From a virus, in the IMG/VR virus record IMGVR_UViG_3300032050_000078, positions 1 to 64,000 of that record: a stretch of 64,000 nt of DNA; one strand, written 5' to 3'. Shown here in pieces: positions 8,324 to 16,500 of the stretch; the stretch's first letter is position 1, and the number at the start of each line of letters is the position of its first letter. The notes below the pieces were generated by a model, which saw only the letters and a list, made by a program, of their open reading frames with translations, searched no databases and had not been told where the DNA came from. A program made the position numbers and the translations under genes.

Positions 8324-9079
8324 TTAAATCATTTCTTCGGCAAGTTCCCAAAGTTTTGTGTTGATGTTGTTTACCGCCAAGATACTTTTAAGATCTCGTA
8401 GTTTTGACTTTCGTCCTGTTTTAGTTCGGTAGTCAAACCCTCCTCGTACAAACTTCTCTTGTACTACATTGAAGGTTGTCCACAAGTCGTTATTACTATC
8501 TTCCACACGATTTGGTGTAAGGATGTCAACAAGTTGGTTGTCAGTTGGGATTGATCCTTCAGCCCATCGGATTTTTGACGCTTTCTGAACATATTGAATT
8601 TGTTCGTCAATGGTAAGTTCTCGTTCCATCATTCGTCCAACAGATCCTTGGATTGTTGGTAGTTTCTTTGCAAAACCGTCCATCAATCGTTTCACATCGT
8701 CAAGTTCAAACCCACTGTGTCTAACATTAAATTTGTCGGCAACTGATGTAGGTACTGTAAGTCCGTTAGAACATACCAATCGGTGAAGTCCAGCACTGAC
8801 TGAGAATGTTGACATACCATTGTGTGAGTTACGAACAATTGCTTCAACCAATGTGTCTCCAACTGAAGGAAGTTCTCCATTACGGAATCTAATTTGATGG
8901 GTTGCGTGAATTCCTTTACCTGTTTGTTTAACATCTGAAATTTCCCAACCTTCACGATCGAAAAATTCAATGACTTGATCGGTTGGTACAAAGACATACT
9001 TGTCAGACAACTTGCTTGATGCTGATGTTGCGAATACTGAAGGGGCTACGGATTTGATAAGTTCTGGTGTATAAATCAT
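8324..9079 (-). CDS. DUF932-family phage protein
   Basis: At 251 residues, it resembles DUF932 or phage/plasmid-like TIGR03299 proteins: an N-terminal segment with DQVIEFFDREGW, a central VRNSHNGMSTFSVSAGLHRLVCSNGL, and a helical C-terminal half. The biochemical function of the family is not established. It has its own host-type promoter and its own terminator, so it is a monocistronic, probably early gene. Codon use here is less A+T-biased than in its neighbours. Confidence 0.8.
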   Translation of the reverse strand: MIYTPELIKSVAPSVFATSASSKLSDKYVFVPTDQVIEFFDREGWEISDVKQTGKGIHATHQIRFRNGELPSVGDTLVEAIVRNSHNGMSTFSVSAGLHRLVCSNGLTVPTSVADKFNVRHSGFELDDVKRLMDGFAKKLPTIQGSVGRMMERELTIDEQIQYVQKASKIRWAEGSIPTDNQLVDILTPNRVEDSNNDLWTTFNVVQEKFVRGGFDYRTKTGRKSKLRDLKSILAVNNINTKLWELAEEMI

Positions 9080-9103
9080 AATGTTTTGGTTTTAATTACA
9101 TCA

Positions 9104-9134
9104 CAAAGATAGTAATTAATTTGTAATTGCCAAA
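9104..9134 (-). promoter_or_regulatory. Bacteroidetes-type promoter for the DUF932 gene
   Basis: On the minus strand TTTG (9134-9131), 19 bases, then TATCTTTG (9111-9104). This matches the Bacteroidetes primary-sigma consensus TTTG-N19-TAnnTTTG. The start codon is at 9079, giving a leader of about 20 bases. Confidence 0.8.
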
Positions 9135-9146
9135 TACGAAATGAAA

Positions 9147-9443
9147 TTAATTTAAAATAATATCCCCAAACTTTGTTTTTTGGATAAACCCTTCCACAAC
9201 TTGTTTAGGATTTAATTTATCCGATAGTTCAGGTATTTTAAGTTCCACCACAATATCAATAATTTGATTTTTTGTCAAAACAATATCTTCACCTTTCTTA
9301 TAGTTCTCTTCACACTTCTCTCTCAATTTATGATAGAACTCTTCTTTCTGAAGATTACCTATCAATTCAATTAAATCGTTTGGATTACTCTCAAAGAAAT
9401 TAATTAATTGTGATACATAAATTTCAATATCAACATTACTCAT
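9147..9443 (-). CDS. Hypothetical protein, 98 residues
   Basis: Helical, acidic-basic mixed protein with no recognised domain. It starts 15 bases after the stop of the 614-residue leucine-rich-repeat protein and is probably co-transcribed with it. Confidence 0.7.
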   Translation of the reverse strand: MSNVDIEIYVSQLINFFESNPNDLIELIGNLQKEEFYHKLREKCEENYKKGEDIVLTKNQIIDIVVELKIPELSDKLNPKQVVEGFIQKTKFGDIILN

Positions 9444-9458
9444 ATATTCGGATTTAAA

Positions 9459-11303
9459 TTAGTCTCTTGAAATATAGTAAAAACCATCACCTTCTTCAAC
9501 CATCATATTCTTTAATCTTTCAGGTATTACAACACTTGGATTTGATCCCGATAACGCAATAAGATCCAAATACTCTAAATCCGCTAAAGACTCAGGTAGA
9601 CTTTGAAGATTTTTATTATTCTGTAATGTTAGGAATGTTAATCCTTCCATTCTTCCTAATTCTTCAGGTAGTGATTTTACACAATTCTCAAGTACCAATG
9701 CTATTATATTTGTAAACTTACCAATGCTTGCCGGTATATCCAAATCAAGAGAATCGTTTGATTTATTTGATATTGTTAAATATGTAATACTTTCAGGTAA
9801 ATTTTCAAATAATTCATCAAAACCAAACAATGCAATATATTTTGATGACGCATCATTCGGGTATGTAATCTTAACAATGTTGTCACCTTCTGTTGCCAAC
9901 TGTCCGGCATATTTAACCTTAAGTTCTTCCTTAAGATTTTTCATTCCCGGCATATTAATCAAAGCAATATCCGCGGTGGTAAGATTATTTAAAGTTTTGG
10001 TTCTCAACGAATCAATCTTTCTTGCCAAATAATATTTAACAACATCAGGTTCTGAACTTGTAATCATATCACCTGTTAAATCCATACCCAAAGAAATATA
10101 TTTCTTTTTAAGTTCTGAAGGTAAATTAATATAAACTCTTGGTTTGTTTGTTAGGTTTGGACTTGCAATTTCTAACCAAAACTCAGCATCTTCAACCGAA
10201 CCAAGTTCTTTAACTGCATCGTCTTGAACATTAATATGTTTGTATTTTCTTAATAATCCTTTTTCTCTATCAGTAAGTGGATCTGGAGTAAATAAGTATT
10301 CTTTGTCTTTTAACTTCGGAACTTTAGATGAGATTGTATCCCAAGTCTCTGTTCTGTGTCCTGAATATCCACCAGCCATGTTTTTACCATCGGCAATTCT
10401 TTTTCTTCCATACTCATCAACCAAGATAACAACCGCGAAGTTCAAATCATCAAATGGGGTATCTCTGTCAATAACATAGTAAAGTGTTAAGTTATTTTCC
10501 AAACGATAGTTGTAATATAAGTTACCACCACCAATTCTTGATGTACACCAAGGTCTTCCATGTGCTAATCTAATACATTGTTCTTTACCGTTTGGTTTGA
10601 AGATATACAAATTATCTTTATCGTAGATTGTTTCAATATCTTTAAAGTCGTCACCTTTTTTCTTTGGTGTATCATCTCCGTCAGGTAAATGATCCAATGC
10701 CGCCTCCAACTCATCAAATGACATTAACATAATCGGTGGCGTATTTGCTTCCAATCTATCATACAAATCAACATATCTTTCAATGTAAGAAAGTATTTGC
10801 TCGTTTGTTAAATCGTTTCTTTCTTTCTTATATTTTTCAAATGCCGCCTTGGTAATAATTCCACCAAATTTATTTTGTATCAATTCAACCAACTTCAAAT
10901 AAGGGTATCTCATAATATCCCTATTAGGTTCAGGTAGATAATTTCTTATCTCTAAGAATTTCTTAATCATAGACTTAACTTGTCTTTGATCAGAACCTTT
11001 ACCAGGACCCTTCATATAGGTTTTAAATATATCACCTTCTTCCTTCTTAACTCTTTTTGATAAAATCACAGACTTAAGTTGATCATATGTATATTTTGTA
11101 ATGTCTCGTTTGTCGGCAGGTAATCCGTTTTTATATTTATCAAAATCACCAATATAACTTTTAATATCATCCTCAGAATCTTTAGTTTCGTTACTAAATT
11201 TAAGGACAAGTTGATTCATTAATTTATTTGATATTTCTGTTAATCTAAATTTAGGATCAACATTTTCTACGATTACCGATGATAAAATTTTTACTAATTT
11301 CAT
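9459..11303 (-). CDS. Leucine-rich-repeat protein, putative virion component
   Basis: A 614-residue protein in three parts. The N-terminus (MKLVKILSSVIVENVD) is an amphipathic helix ending in IVE, a possible head-targeting and protease-cleavage signal. The middle, around residues 240-310, has GRPWCTSRI followed by YNYRLENNLTLYYVIDRD; I have the impression that WCT-(x)n-LYxI segments recur in phage proteins without a known role. The C-terminal 120 residues hold about three leucine-rich repeats (LPESITYLTI, LPEELGRMEGLTFLTLQN, LPESLADLEYLDLIAL). A TATTTATA element precedes it. The leucine-rich repeats suggest protein binding; the partner is unknown. Confidence 0.75.
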   Translation of the reverse strand: MKLVKILSSVIVENVDPKFRLTEISNKLMNQLVLKFSNETKDSEDDIKSYIGDFDKYKNGLPADKRDITKYTYDQLKSVILSKRVKKEEGDIFKTYMKGPGKGSDQRQVKSMIKKFLEIRNYLPEPNRDIMRYPYLKLVELIQNKFGGIITKAAFEKYKKERNDLTNEQILSYIERYVDLYDRLEANTPPIMLMSFDELEAALDHLPDGDDTPKKKGDDFKDIETIYDKDNLYIFKPNGKEQCIRLAHGRPWCTSRIGGGNLYYNYRLENNLTLYYVIDRDTPFDDLNFAVVILVDEYGRKRIADGKNMAGGYSGHRTETWDTISSKVPKLKDKEYLFTPDPLTDREKGLLRKYKHINVQDDAVKELGSVEDAEFWLEIASPNLTNKPRVYINLPSELKKKYISLGMDLTGDMITSSEPDVVKYYLARKIDSLRTKTLNNLTTADIALINMPGMKNLKEELKVKYAGQLATEGDNIVKITYPNDASSKYIALFGFDELFENLPESITYLTISNKSNDSLDLDIPASIGKFTNIIALVLENCVKSLPEELGRMEGLTFLTLQNNKNLQSLPESLADLEYLDLIALSGSNPSVVIPERLKNMMVEEGDGFYYISRD

Positions 11304-11316
11304 TTGATGTTTTTAC

Positions 11317-11324
11317 TATAAATA
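11317..11324 (-). promoter_or_regulatory. TATTTATA element before the LRR gene
   Basis: A perfect TATTTATA on the coding strand, 13 bases upstream of the ATG at 11303. Confidence 0.45.
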
Positions 11325-11352
11325 TTACGATAAATAAAAATGAATAAATTAA

Positions 11353-12192
11353 TTAATAATTCAGTATAAGTAATTCTTCACCCATATTTTGTTTGGTACC
11401 TTTTTTGGCTGCCGCCGCCTTAGCGAATTCTTTTTTCTCCCAACTATATTGTTCTTTAGGGAACCATTCCGATAACAACGGGAAGTCATAATACGACAAA
11501 CTAAATTTACCTTCCATTCCTTTTAATATATTTGCAAGTCTTTCATGATCTTCTCTGTCAAAATCGTGATTTGAATAGTAATTTTCAGTTTTCCAATATG
11601 GTGGATCAACATAAAAATATGTTGTTGGTGAATCATACTTTTTAATGACATCCTCAAAATCCATATTTTCAACATCCGTAATTTTCAAGAAATGTTCTAC
11701 CCAATCAGGTTTAGATAATTTATCTCTAAATGTAAGATACTTTGATTTGTATTTACCTTTCAAGTCAATGAATGAACTTGTCTCAGGTTTAGAACCACTA
11801 AAAACCTGTGTAAGGACATAAGCGTATTTAGCAGCAACTTCATAATTACCAGGTTCTACACTGAAACCTTCACTAAAAATTTCAGCCTGAAACCTGATAA
11901 ACTGTTCTTTATAAATTGGTGGAGTTACTTCTACACCAAATTTCTGACAATCAATTGCGTTAATTGCATTCAATAATTCAGTTGGGTTCTGAATACATTT
12001 AAACAGATTGTAATTAAGTGGATTAAAGTCGTTATAAACAACTTTCTTTAGGTTTGGGAACTGTTTTAAGTCCATGTTGAAGAAACACCAAAACATCCCT
12101 CCGAATGTTTCAACATATGTTTCCATATTATTATCATAGAAAGGGACTATCCACTTTCCAATTTTACTCTTACCTCCGATATAACTTAACAT
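11353..12192 (-). CDS. D12-class N6-adenine DNA methyltransferase (Dam-like)
   Basis: A protein of 279 residues with the D12 layout: MLSYIGGKSKIG at the N-terminus, the SAM-binding ETFGGMF around residue 30, YNDFN around 54, and the catalytic DPPYW at 196-200. It transfers a methyl group to adenine N6 in DNA. The first two residues of motif I are intact but the usual FxGxG is FGGMF. It is the second of three DNA methyltransferase genes in the window. It starts divergently from the structured RNA. Confidence 0.93.
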   Translation of the reverse strand: MLSYIGGKSKIGKWIVPFYDNNMETYVETFGGMFWCFFNMDLKQFPNLKKVVYNDFNPLNYNLFKCIQNPTELLNAINAIDCQKFGVEVTPPIYKEQFIRFQAEIFSEGFSVEPGNYEVAAKYAYVLTQVFSGSKPETSSFIDLKGKYKSKYLTFRDKLSKPDWVEHFLKITDVENMDFEDVIKKYDSPTTYFYVDPPYWKTENYYSNHDFDREDHERLANILKGMEGKFSLSYYDFPLLSEWFPKEQYSWEKKEFAKAAAAKKGTKQNMGEELLILNY

Positions 12193-12258
12193 AGGTAAAG
12201 TATAAGATATTTATGATAATCAGTCAATGAATATTTTTTTTAAAAAAGATTACAAAAG

Positions 12259-12290
12259 TTTTGGCAGAACCAAAAACTTCACTATCTTTG
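12259..12290 (+). promoter_or_regulatory. Bacteroidetes-type promoter for a small RNA
   Basis: TTTTG (12259-12263), 19 bases, TATCTTTG (12283-12290): a full match to the host consensus. Transcription would begin near 12297 and run into the terminator at 12420-12450. No gene of ordinary size follows before that terminator. Confidence 0.8.
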
Positions 12291-12296
12291 TATTGT

Positions 12297-12450
12297 TGAT
12301 GTGGTTGAGTAATCAATATTATCAACAGGTTGTCAGAATCCTATTAAACAAACTGACCGCTAATGACTGGGTGAATCGGTCTGGGTTGATTACCTCAATT
12401 TTAGGAATGAAATAATTGTAACCCCATCTCTAAAAAGGTGGGGTTTCTTG
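12297..12450 (+). ncRNA. Candidate structured phage RNA
   Basis: A transcript of about 150 bases is predicted between a strong host-type promoter and an intrinsic terminator. Bases 12305-12316 (TTGAGTAATCAA) pair with 12386-12398 (TTGATTACCTCAA) as 12 base pairs with one bulged C, closing a domain of about 70 bases. Inside, GTCAG can pair with CTGAC, or alternatively GACCG with CGGTC, so two conformations compete. An alternative reading is a 37-residue peptide from ATG 12299 to a TAA at 12413-12415, but that ATG would lie at the very 5' end. The 62-residue frame starting at 12227 begins before the promoter and is not credible. Confidence 0.55.
12420..12450 (+). terminator. Intrinsic terminator
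   Basis: AACCCCATC (12420-12428) pairs with GGTGGGGTT (12437-12445) over nine positions with one wobble, followed by TTTCTTG. It ends the small RNA unit. Confidence 0.8.
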
Positions 12451-12458
12451 TATTTATA
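12451..12458 (+). promoter_or_regulatory. TATTTATA element before the 161-residue gene
   Basis: A perfect TATTTATA directly after the terminator, 6 bases before the ATG at 12465. A promoter here would give a leaderless transcript. Confidence 0.45.
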
Positions 12459-12464
12459 TTATAT

Positions 12465-12950
12465 ATGAATTTATTACCATTACTTAAGAGTATAATTGTT
12501 GAGAGTGTTCCTATTAAAAATGTTACCATTAATGGTCAACCATTGAGTATCGTTCAAACTTATGAATCTTTCCGAGCTATTACCGGTAGTGGTGAATTTA
12601 TTAGAGTCCCAACGGATGAAATCATGGACTCAATGTCGGACATATACGATGTTTTAATTAATCAATCATTTATTTTATTTAATACCTGTAAACATAAATG
12701 TGCATTATTGATTCGTGATTACCGTTTAGGTTTTGATTATCAATTATTTACTCATTACAACATAAAAAATAATAATCTTAAAATAACAATAAATACCTCA
12801 ATCCGTCACCCAAAAAAATTATTCAATAATGTTAACACTAGAGAGATTATAATAACAAGAAATGATGATATTGTGATAAGAGAATCAATTATTAACCAAT
12901 CATTCACTTATAAAATAATTGGTGATATAATTATTTATTATCAAAAATAA
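12465..12950 (+). CDS. Hypothetical protein with putative capsid-targeting N-terminus
   Basis: A 161-residue protein. The frame is open to 12438, but that upstream part lies in the terminator hairpin, so ATG 12465 is chosen. The N-terminus MNLLPLLKSIIVESV closely resembles that of the LRR protein (KILSSVIVEN), giving the same amphipathic helix ending in IVE. The rest is Ile/Asn-rich with beta character and no recognised domain. It is preceded by TATTTATA and followed after four bases by a small membrane protein gene. Confidence 0.7.
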   Translation: MNLLPLLKSIIVESVPIKNVTINGQPLSIVQTYESFRAITGSGEFIRVPTDEIMDSMSDIYDVLINQSFILFNTCKHKCALLIRDYRLGFDYQLFTHYNIKNNNLKITINTSIRHPKKLFNNVNTREIIITRNDDIVIRESIINQSFTYKIIGDIIIYYQK

Positions 12951-12954
12951 CATT

Positions 12955-13131
12955 ATGAAACAAGAAGTAGAACAATCAAAAAAAGAAGCAACACAAGTTA
13001 CAGGATGTAGTCAATGTAAAAAAGGTATGAGTAAAACACAATGGGGATTATTAATATTCTCATTATATATGTTTGGTGCCGGAATTTACGGTACCATCCA
13101 AATAATTAAAGATGTAATTTCTTTATTTTAA
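12955..13131 (+). CDS. Small single-span membrane protein, 58 residues
   Basis: The Glu/Lys-rich N-terminal part contains a CSQC pair, followed by one long hydrophobic helix (WGLLIFSLYMFGAGIYGTI) and a short amphipathic end. The topology could suit a holin-like or envelope-localised protein; nothing decides between them. Its stop overlaps the convergent dnaJ stop by four bases. Confidence 0.65.
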   Translation: MKQEVEQSKKEATQVTGCSQCKKGMSKTQWGLLIFSLYMFGAGIYGTIQIIKDVISLF

Positions 13132-14057
13132 TCCCTTTCAAATCGGACATGCTGGTTAACCAACAAGTCACCTATCACTTCACCTTTAAACCCTTTTGAT
13201 TTAACTCTTAAGGGTTTTGTTGTATCAAATGTCTTTGGGAATCTTAACCTTACCGTACCGTCAGGATGAGGTATTTCAAAATCACTCTTCTTCAAATCAT
13301 CCAATGTGAAATAAGCATTATAAATTAAGTGAGGTCCGTACTTTTCAAAATTATTATCAGAAACCAATTTAACTCTAACAACTAAGTTACCATAAACACC
13401 GTTTCTAAAATCCCCAACACCTTGTAATCGGATGAATTGTCCATCATCAATACCATTAGGTAATTTAACTTCAACAGTTTTCATCTCATCTTTAGTCCCA
13501 CTACCATTACAAATATGACAAGGATTTGTAATAACTCGTCCATGTCCTGAACAAGTGTTACAAGCAACTTGTACCATTTGTATAAACATACCAGACCCCA
13601 TCTGTCTCACTACAGAACCTTGTCCATTACATTCGGGACAAATTTTCTTCTCACCCCCACTACCATTACATGGATCACATTTTAATTTCCTACGATATGT
13701 GATTTCTTTATTCGCACCCAAATATGATTCAGTAACTTTTAATTCAGTATCAATAACTAAATCATGTACCACATTTTTTTGTCTACGATTACCAAATGCC
13801 TGATTAAACATCTGTTGGAATATATCGTCACCTCCTCCCATTCCTGCAAATGGGTTCTTTCTTCTCATATCATACTCTTGTCGTTTGTTATCGTCACCAA
13901 TAGTATCATATGCTTCAGCAATTTGCTTAAACTTTTCCTCATCACCACCAGCATCAGGGTGATTTTCTTTTGCCAGTTTACGATATACTTTTTTTATCTC
14001 ATCTTGGGTTGCAGTTTCAGGAACACCTAATATGTCGTAATAATTCGGAATATTCAT
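13128..14057 (-). CDS. dnaJ: DnaJ co-chaperone
   Basis: An Hsp40 of 309 residues. The J domain (2-65) keeps the HPD tripeptide that stimulates the ATPase of DnaK (HPDAGG). A short Gly-rich region follows, then four zinc motifs (CDPCNGSG, CPECNGQG, CNTCSGHG, CHICNGSG), then a substrate-binding domain. It is shorter than typical bacterial DnaJ (about 375 residues), mainly at the C-terminal dimerisation end. It probably recruits host DnaK for phage replication complexes or capsid assembly. A host-type promoter indicates early expression. Confidence 0.95.
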   Translation of the reverse strand: MNIPNYYDILGVPETATQDEIKKVYRKLAKENHPDAGGDEEKFKQIAEAYDTIGDDNKRQEYDMRRKNPFAGMGGGDDIFQQMFNQAFGNRRQKNVVHDLVIDTELKVTESYLGANKEITYRRKLKCDPCNGSGGEKKICPECNGQGSVVRQMGSGMFIQMVQVACNTCSGHGRVITNPCHICNGSGTKDEMKTVEVKLPNGIDDGQFIRLQGVGDFRNGVYGNLVVRVKLVSDNNFEKYGPHLIYNAYFTLDDLKKSDFEIPHPDGTVRLRFPKTFDTTKPLRVKSKGFKGEVIGDLLVNQHVRFERD

Positions 14058-14086
14058 TTATATAGTATTTTAATTATATTTAATTA

Positions 14087-14117
14087 CAAAGATATGAAAA
14101 AATGGACAATTTCACAA
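14087..14117 (-). promoter_or_regulatory. Bacteroidetes-type promoter for dnaJ
   Basis: On the minus strand TTG (14117-14115), 20 bases, TATCTTTG (14094-14087). The -7 box is perfect and the upstream element is the minimal TTG. It overlaps the start of the divergent gene at 14102. Confidence 0.65.
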
Positions 14118-14740
14118 TTGTATTATTCAAAAATAAGGTAAAAAAGAAAATTATAAAGAAGTTTAAAACTAAAGTTAATGCTACAAAATATTATAAAAAC
14201 TTAATAGAAGAAAATAAAAATGTATTTTTTGGTGTTGAGACTGAGAATGGTAAAAAATGCGTCTACGAACTTGCATTAGTTTCAAAGATGGATGAGTCAT
14301 CACCATATTTTGTTAGAGATGATTTTGGTAGAACAATAAAAATTGAACTTGAAGATCCAAACTATACTATAGTTGAAATTACTCCATATAGAAAAGAGGA
14401 ACAACTATACGATATTAAAAATAAAACTAAGATAGGTGTTGATAAGTTTATGAGGAAACATCTACCTAAAATTGGGGTTAAACTTTTATCGAAAATTAAT
14501 AACAAAATTGTTATCCAACATGACAGTGATATAAATCTATTTTCATTAAAGAGTGAAGATGATTGTGATAGATTTGTTGATGGTGTGTCTAATTATATGA
14601 TTAATAAAGGTAGAATTGATACTATTATTGTTAAAGATTCATCACCACAACAAAAGAAATACCTTTATGATTTATTATCCAGTAATGGTATTCCTAAATC
14701 GGTTTTATATAGACGATTTACGACTTATAAAAGGGAATAG
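14102..14740 (+). CDS. Hypothetical protein, 212 residues
   Basis: Lys-rich soluble protein with a basic N-terminus (KNKVKKKIIKKFKTK), an alpha/beta middle and no recognised motif. It stops with TAG, confirming that TAG is not reassigned. It is divergent from dnaJ and its 3' end overlaps a convergent minus-strand gene by 36 bases. Confidence 0.75.
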   Translation: MDNFTIVLFKNKVKKKIIKKFKTKVNATKYYKNLIEENKNVFFGVETENGKKCVYELALVSKMDESSPYFVRDDFGRTIKIELEDPNYTIVEITPYRKEEQLYDIKNKTKIGVDKFMRKHLPKIGVKLLSKINNKIVIQHDSDINLFSLKSEDDCDRFVDGVSNYMINKGRIDTIIVKDSSPQQKKYLYDLLSSNGIPKSVLYRRFTTYKRE

Positions 14741-14986
14741 TCTCCCAATAAAACTCCTTTTTACAGGTGCTACATTTATTTTTGAGTCGTCGTATTGACC
14801 CTCCAAAATAAAAACAACCTCAACTCCTGATATATCAATTTTAAATTTTTTATGTCCTTGATCGAGTTGTCTAAAATTTCCTAATACTTCTTTGAAGTCT
14901 CCCTCATTCAATTCAAAAACTATTACGGATTTACCTTTTGGGAACATTGATTGAGTGGCATCAGTTATTAATGCTAATTTTTCCAT
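14705..14986 (-). CDS. Hypothetical protein, 93 residues
   Basis: The frame is open to 15019, but ATG 14986 forms a TAATG overlap with the upstream gene's stop and is preferred. It is a small alpha/beta protein (GKSVIVFELNEGDFKEVLGNF) of unknown function, last in a run of five small genes. Its 3' end overlaps the convergent plus-strand gene. Confidence 0.65.
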   Translation of the reverse strand: MEKLALITDATQSMFPKGKSVIVFELNEGDFKEVLGNFRQLDQGHKKFKIDISGVEVVFILEGQYDDSKINVAPVKRSFIGRLFPFISRKSSI

Positions 14987-15159
14987 TATCCCATTAACAT
15001 TTTTTTCAGTTTCTGCCATATTGTTAGTTTAACTTTATTCGTATTTTTTTGAACTATGTCTTCTTTTTTAAAATTTTTAATCTCATTTAGAAATTTTATT
15101 TTTTCAAGTTCAAGTTCTTTCTTATCTTTATTAATCTCGTTCTTCAACCAATCCTGCAT
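14986..15159 (-). CDS. Small charged coiled-coil protein, 57 residues
   Basis: Lys/Glu-rich helix (NKDKKELELEKIKFLNEIK) with a C-terminal LTIWQKLKKMLMG. The frame is open to 15192; ATG 15159 is preferred because it reduces overlap with the upstream gene. Function unknown; the amphipathic C-terminal helix could touch a membrane or another protein. Confidence 0.6.
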   Translation of the reverse strand: MQDWLKNEINKDKKELELEKIKFLNEIKNFKKEDIVQKNTNKVKLTIWQKLKKMLMG

Positions 15160-15577
15160 CCCTTCCAGTTGGCTCAGTGGTTTCTTCGTCATCTTCTAAT
15201 TCAATTTTAGGATCATTTATGTCAAATTTCAAAGCTTGTAGACTATTTAAATTTTGTTTTTCAAAAATCGCTTTCAACTCATTTACCTTGTGTTGGAATA
15301 ACCTGTCTTTTTCTTCTCTTTCTTTATTGTAAGAGATGACATTTTTAATACTATCAATTAATTGGTTTGTTGAGGTTTCATTAAACTCAGCAACAAATGA
15401 GAAGAACCTATAACCTGTTGTTGTTTTTTCATTCTCCATTACAGATTTCTCATTAACATATTTTTTAGGTAACTTCCATGTTTCAGGAAATTCAATGTCA
15501 AAAGATAAATAATTTTTAATTTTCCTAACTGATTGTAAGTAAGGAAATAGTATACTGAATTCTTCAAATAATCCCAT
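15131..15577 (-). CDS. Hypothetical protein, 148 residues
   Basis: Soluble, charged and largely helical, with an acidic C-terminal tail (EDDEETTEPTG). The start overlaps the preceding gene's stop as TAATG. No domain is recognised. Confidence 0.7.
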   Translation of the reverse strand: MGLFEEFSILFPYLQSVRKIKNYLSFDIEFPETWKLPKKYVNEKSVMENEKTTTGYRFFSFVAEFNETSTNQLIDSIKNVISYNKEREEKDRLFQHKVNELKAIFEKQNLNSLQALKFDINDPKIELEDDEETTEPTGRDAGLVEERD

Positions 15578-15768
15578 TAATTTGATTGTATTAAATATGT
15601 TATGATGTAAGATATGAATAAACCTAAATAAATAGTTTCCCTACTACTCATCACAAATTTTTTCGGTTCAGATTGTAGTAGGGAAACAGTAAATCTAAAA
15701 ACAATTCTAAATACTGCAATTAGTGAGAACACAAATACAAAAAGATATATAGTATTTATGTTAGTCAT
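15577..15768 (-). CDS. Small membrane protein with two helices
   Basis: In 63 residues there are two hydrophobic spans, about 7-28 (IYLFVFVFSLIAVFRIVF) and 45-61 (TIYLGLFISYIITYLI). Size and topology match a class II holin, but the gene is about 4.5 kb from the amidase and no holin-specific motif exists, so this is only a possibility. It starts one base after the stop of the H1-like gene. Confidence 0.65.
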   Translation of the reverse strand: MTNINTIYLFVFVFSLIAVFRIVFRFTVSLLQSEPKKFVMSSRETIYLGLFISYIITYLIQSN

Positions 15769-15769
15769 A

Positions 15770-15943
15770 TTACGCAGCTTTTTTAGATTCTAGAATTTCA
15801 CCTCTTAATTGTTGTAATAAAGATTTTAATTCTTGGGAAGTCTTTCTTGCTCTAGTTCCCGCACTTTTATTACCACTGTTGAACTTCGTTACATCAACAC
15901 TAAGTTCCTCTGTAAGTGCTTTAATTTTTTCTAATGTTTCCAT
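15770..15943 (-). CDS. Histone H1-like (Hc1-type) DNA-binding protein
   Basis: A 57-residue peptide with the core FNSGNKSAGTRARKTSQELK. The pattern K-x-(S/T)AGTRxRKxxxxLK followed by a helix is the signature, as I know it, of the small Hc1/H1-like proteins abundant in Bacteroidetes. It probably binds DNA nonspecifically and could compact phage or host DNA, or alter transcription. A TATAAATA (15964-15971 on the complement) is 20 bases upstream of the ATG. It heads a run of five small minus-strand genes. Confidence 0.8.
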   Translation of the reverse strand: METLEKIKALTEELSVDVTKFNSGNKSAGTRARKTSQELKSLLQQLRGEILESKKAA

Positions 15944-16009
15944 TTTGTTAATTAAAAAAAGTTTATTTATATTATCATAAATCTAAATTAGTTAACTCTA
16001 ATGTCAATA

Positions 16010-16474
16010 TTATACTGACATATTTTTATCTAATGATTTATATATACTTGATATCATATCCAAATCAGATTTTGTAAAAGGTTTTTTCCTGTCGAATAAG
16101 TCGTTAAAGAATGTTCCTATTGAACTTTTTATTTTGTTCTCCTTTTGATTATAGAATATGTCAGTGAAGAATGATAAGAAATACTCATAATGATCCCCTT
16201 TTTTATTAAAAGTAATTTCTTCTTTTTGAAAGTTCTCAATTGTTTTATTCCAACACCATTCAAAATGTTTTAAATTATCTTCATCAGATAATACTATTTT
16301 GGTTTCACTATTTTTGTCGTCACCCAAATATGTGTCTAAAATCAAATAGTATAATGAAAAACTAAAGTCATAATATAAATCCATTTTTTCAGGTATTATA
16401 TTATTAACTCTAAACCATATGTCCACATCATCGGGATCCATTGGTTTTGCTATATAATTAAAAAAATTCTCCAT
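16010..16474 (-). CDS. Hypothetical protein, 154 residues
   Basis: Starts MENFFNYIAKPMDPDDVD; the ATG at 16474 is preferred to the in-frame TTG six bases upstream. It is an acidic, aromatic-rich helical protein without recognised domain. The start codon lies inside a perfect 12-bp inverted repeat, and a -7 box of host type sits just upstream, so expression may be controlled by RNA structure or by a dimeric DNA-binding protein. Confidence 0.7.
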   Translation of the reverse strand: MENFFNYIAKPMDPDDVDIWFRVNNIIPEKMDLYYDFSFSLYYLILDTYLGDDKNSETKIVLSDEDNLKHFEWCWNKTIENFQKEEITFNKKGDHYEYFLSFFTDIFYNQKENKIKSSIGTFFNDLFDRKKPFTKSDLDMISSIYKSLDKNMSV

Positions 16475-16495
16475 AGACAAGTATCTATGGAGAAT
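16466..16495 (-). promoter_or_regulatory. Perfect inverted repeat covering a start codon
   Basis: ATTCTCCATAGA (16466-16477) and its exact complement TCTATGGAGAAT (16484-16495) flank a six-base loop. On the minus strand the ATG lies in the 3' arm, followed immediately by seven T in the coding sequence. It could hide the start codon, attenuate transcription right after initiation, or be an operator. Confidence 0.6.
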
Positions 16496-16500
16496 AATAA

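Noticed and set aside
12227-12415. Plus-strand frame of 62 residues
   Set aside because: Its start lies upstream of a strong host-type promoter, and its body coincides with a structured region. The RNA interpretation fits better, although a 37-residue peptide from 12299 is not excluded.
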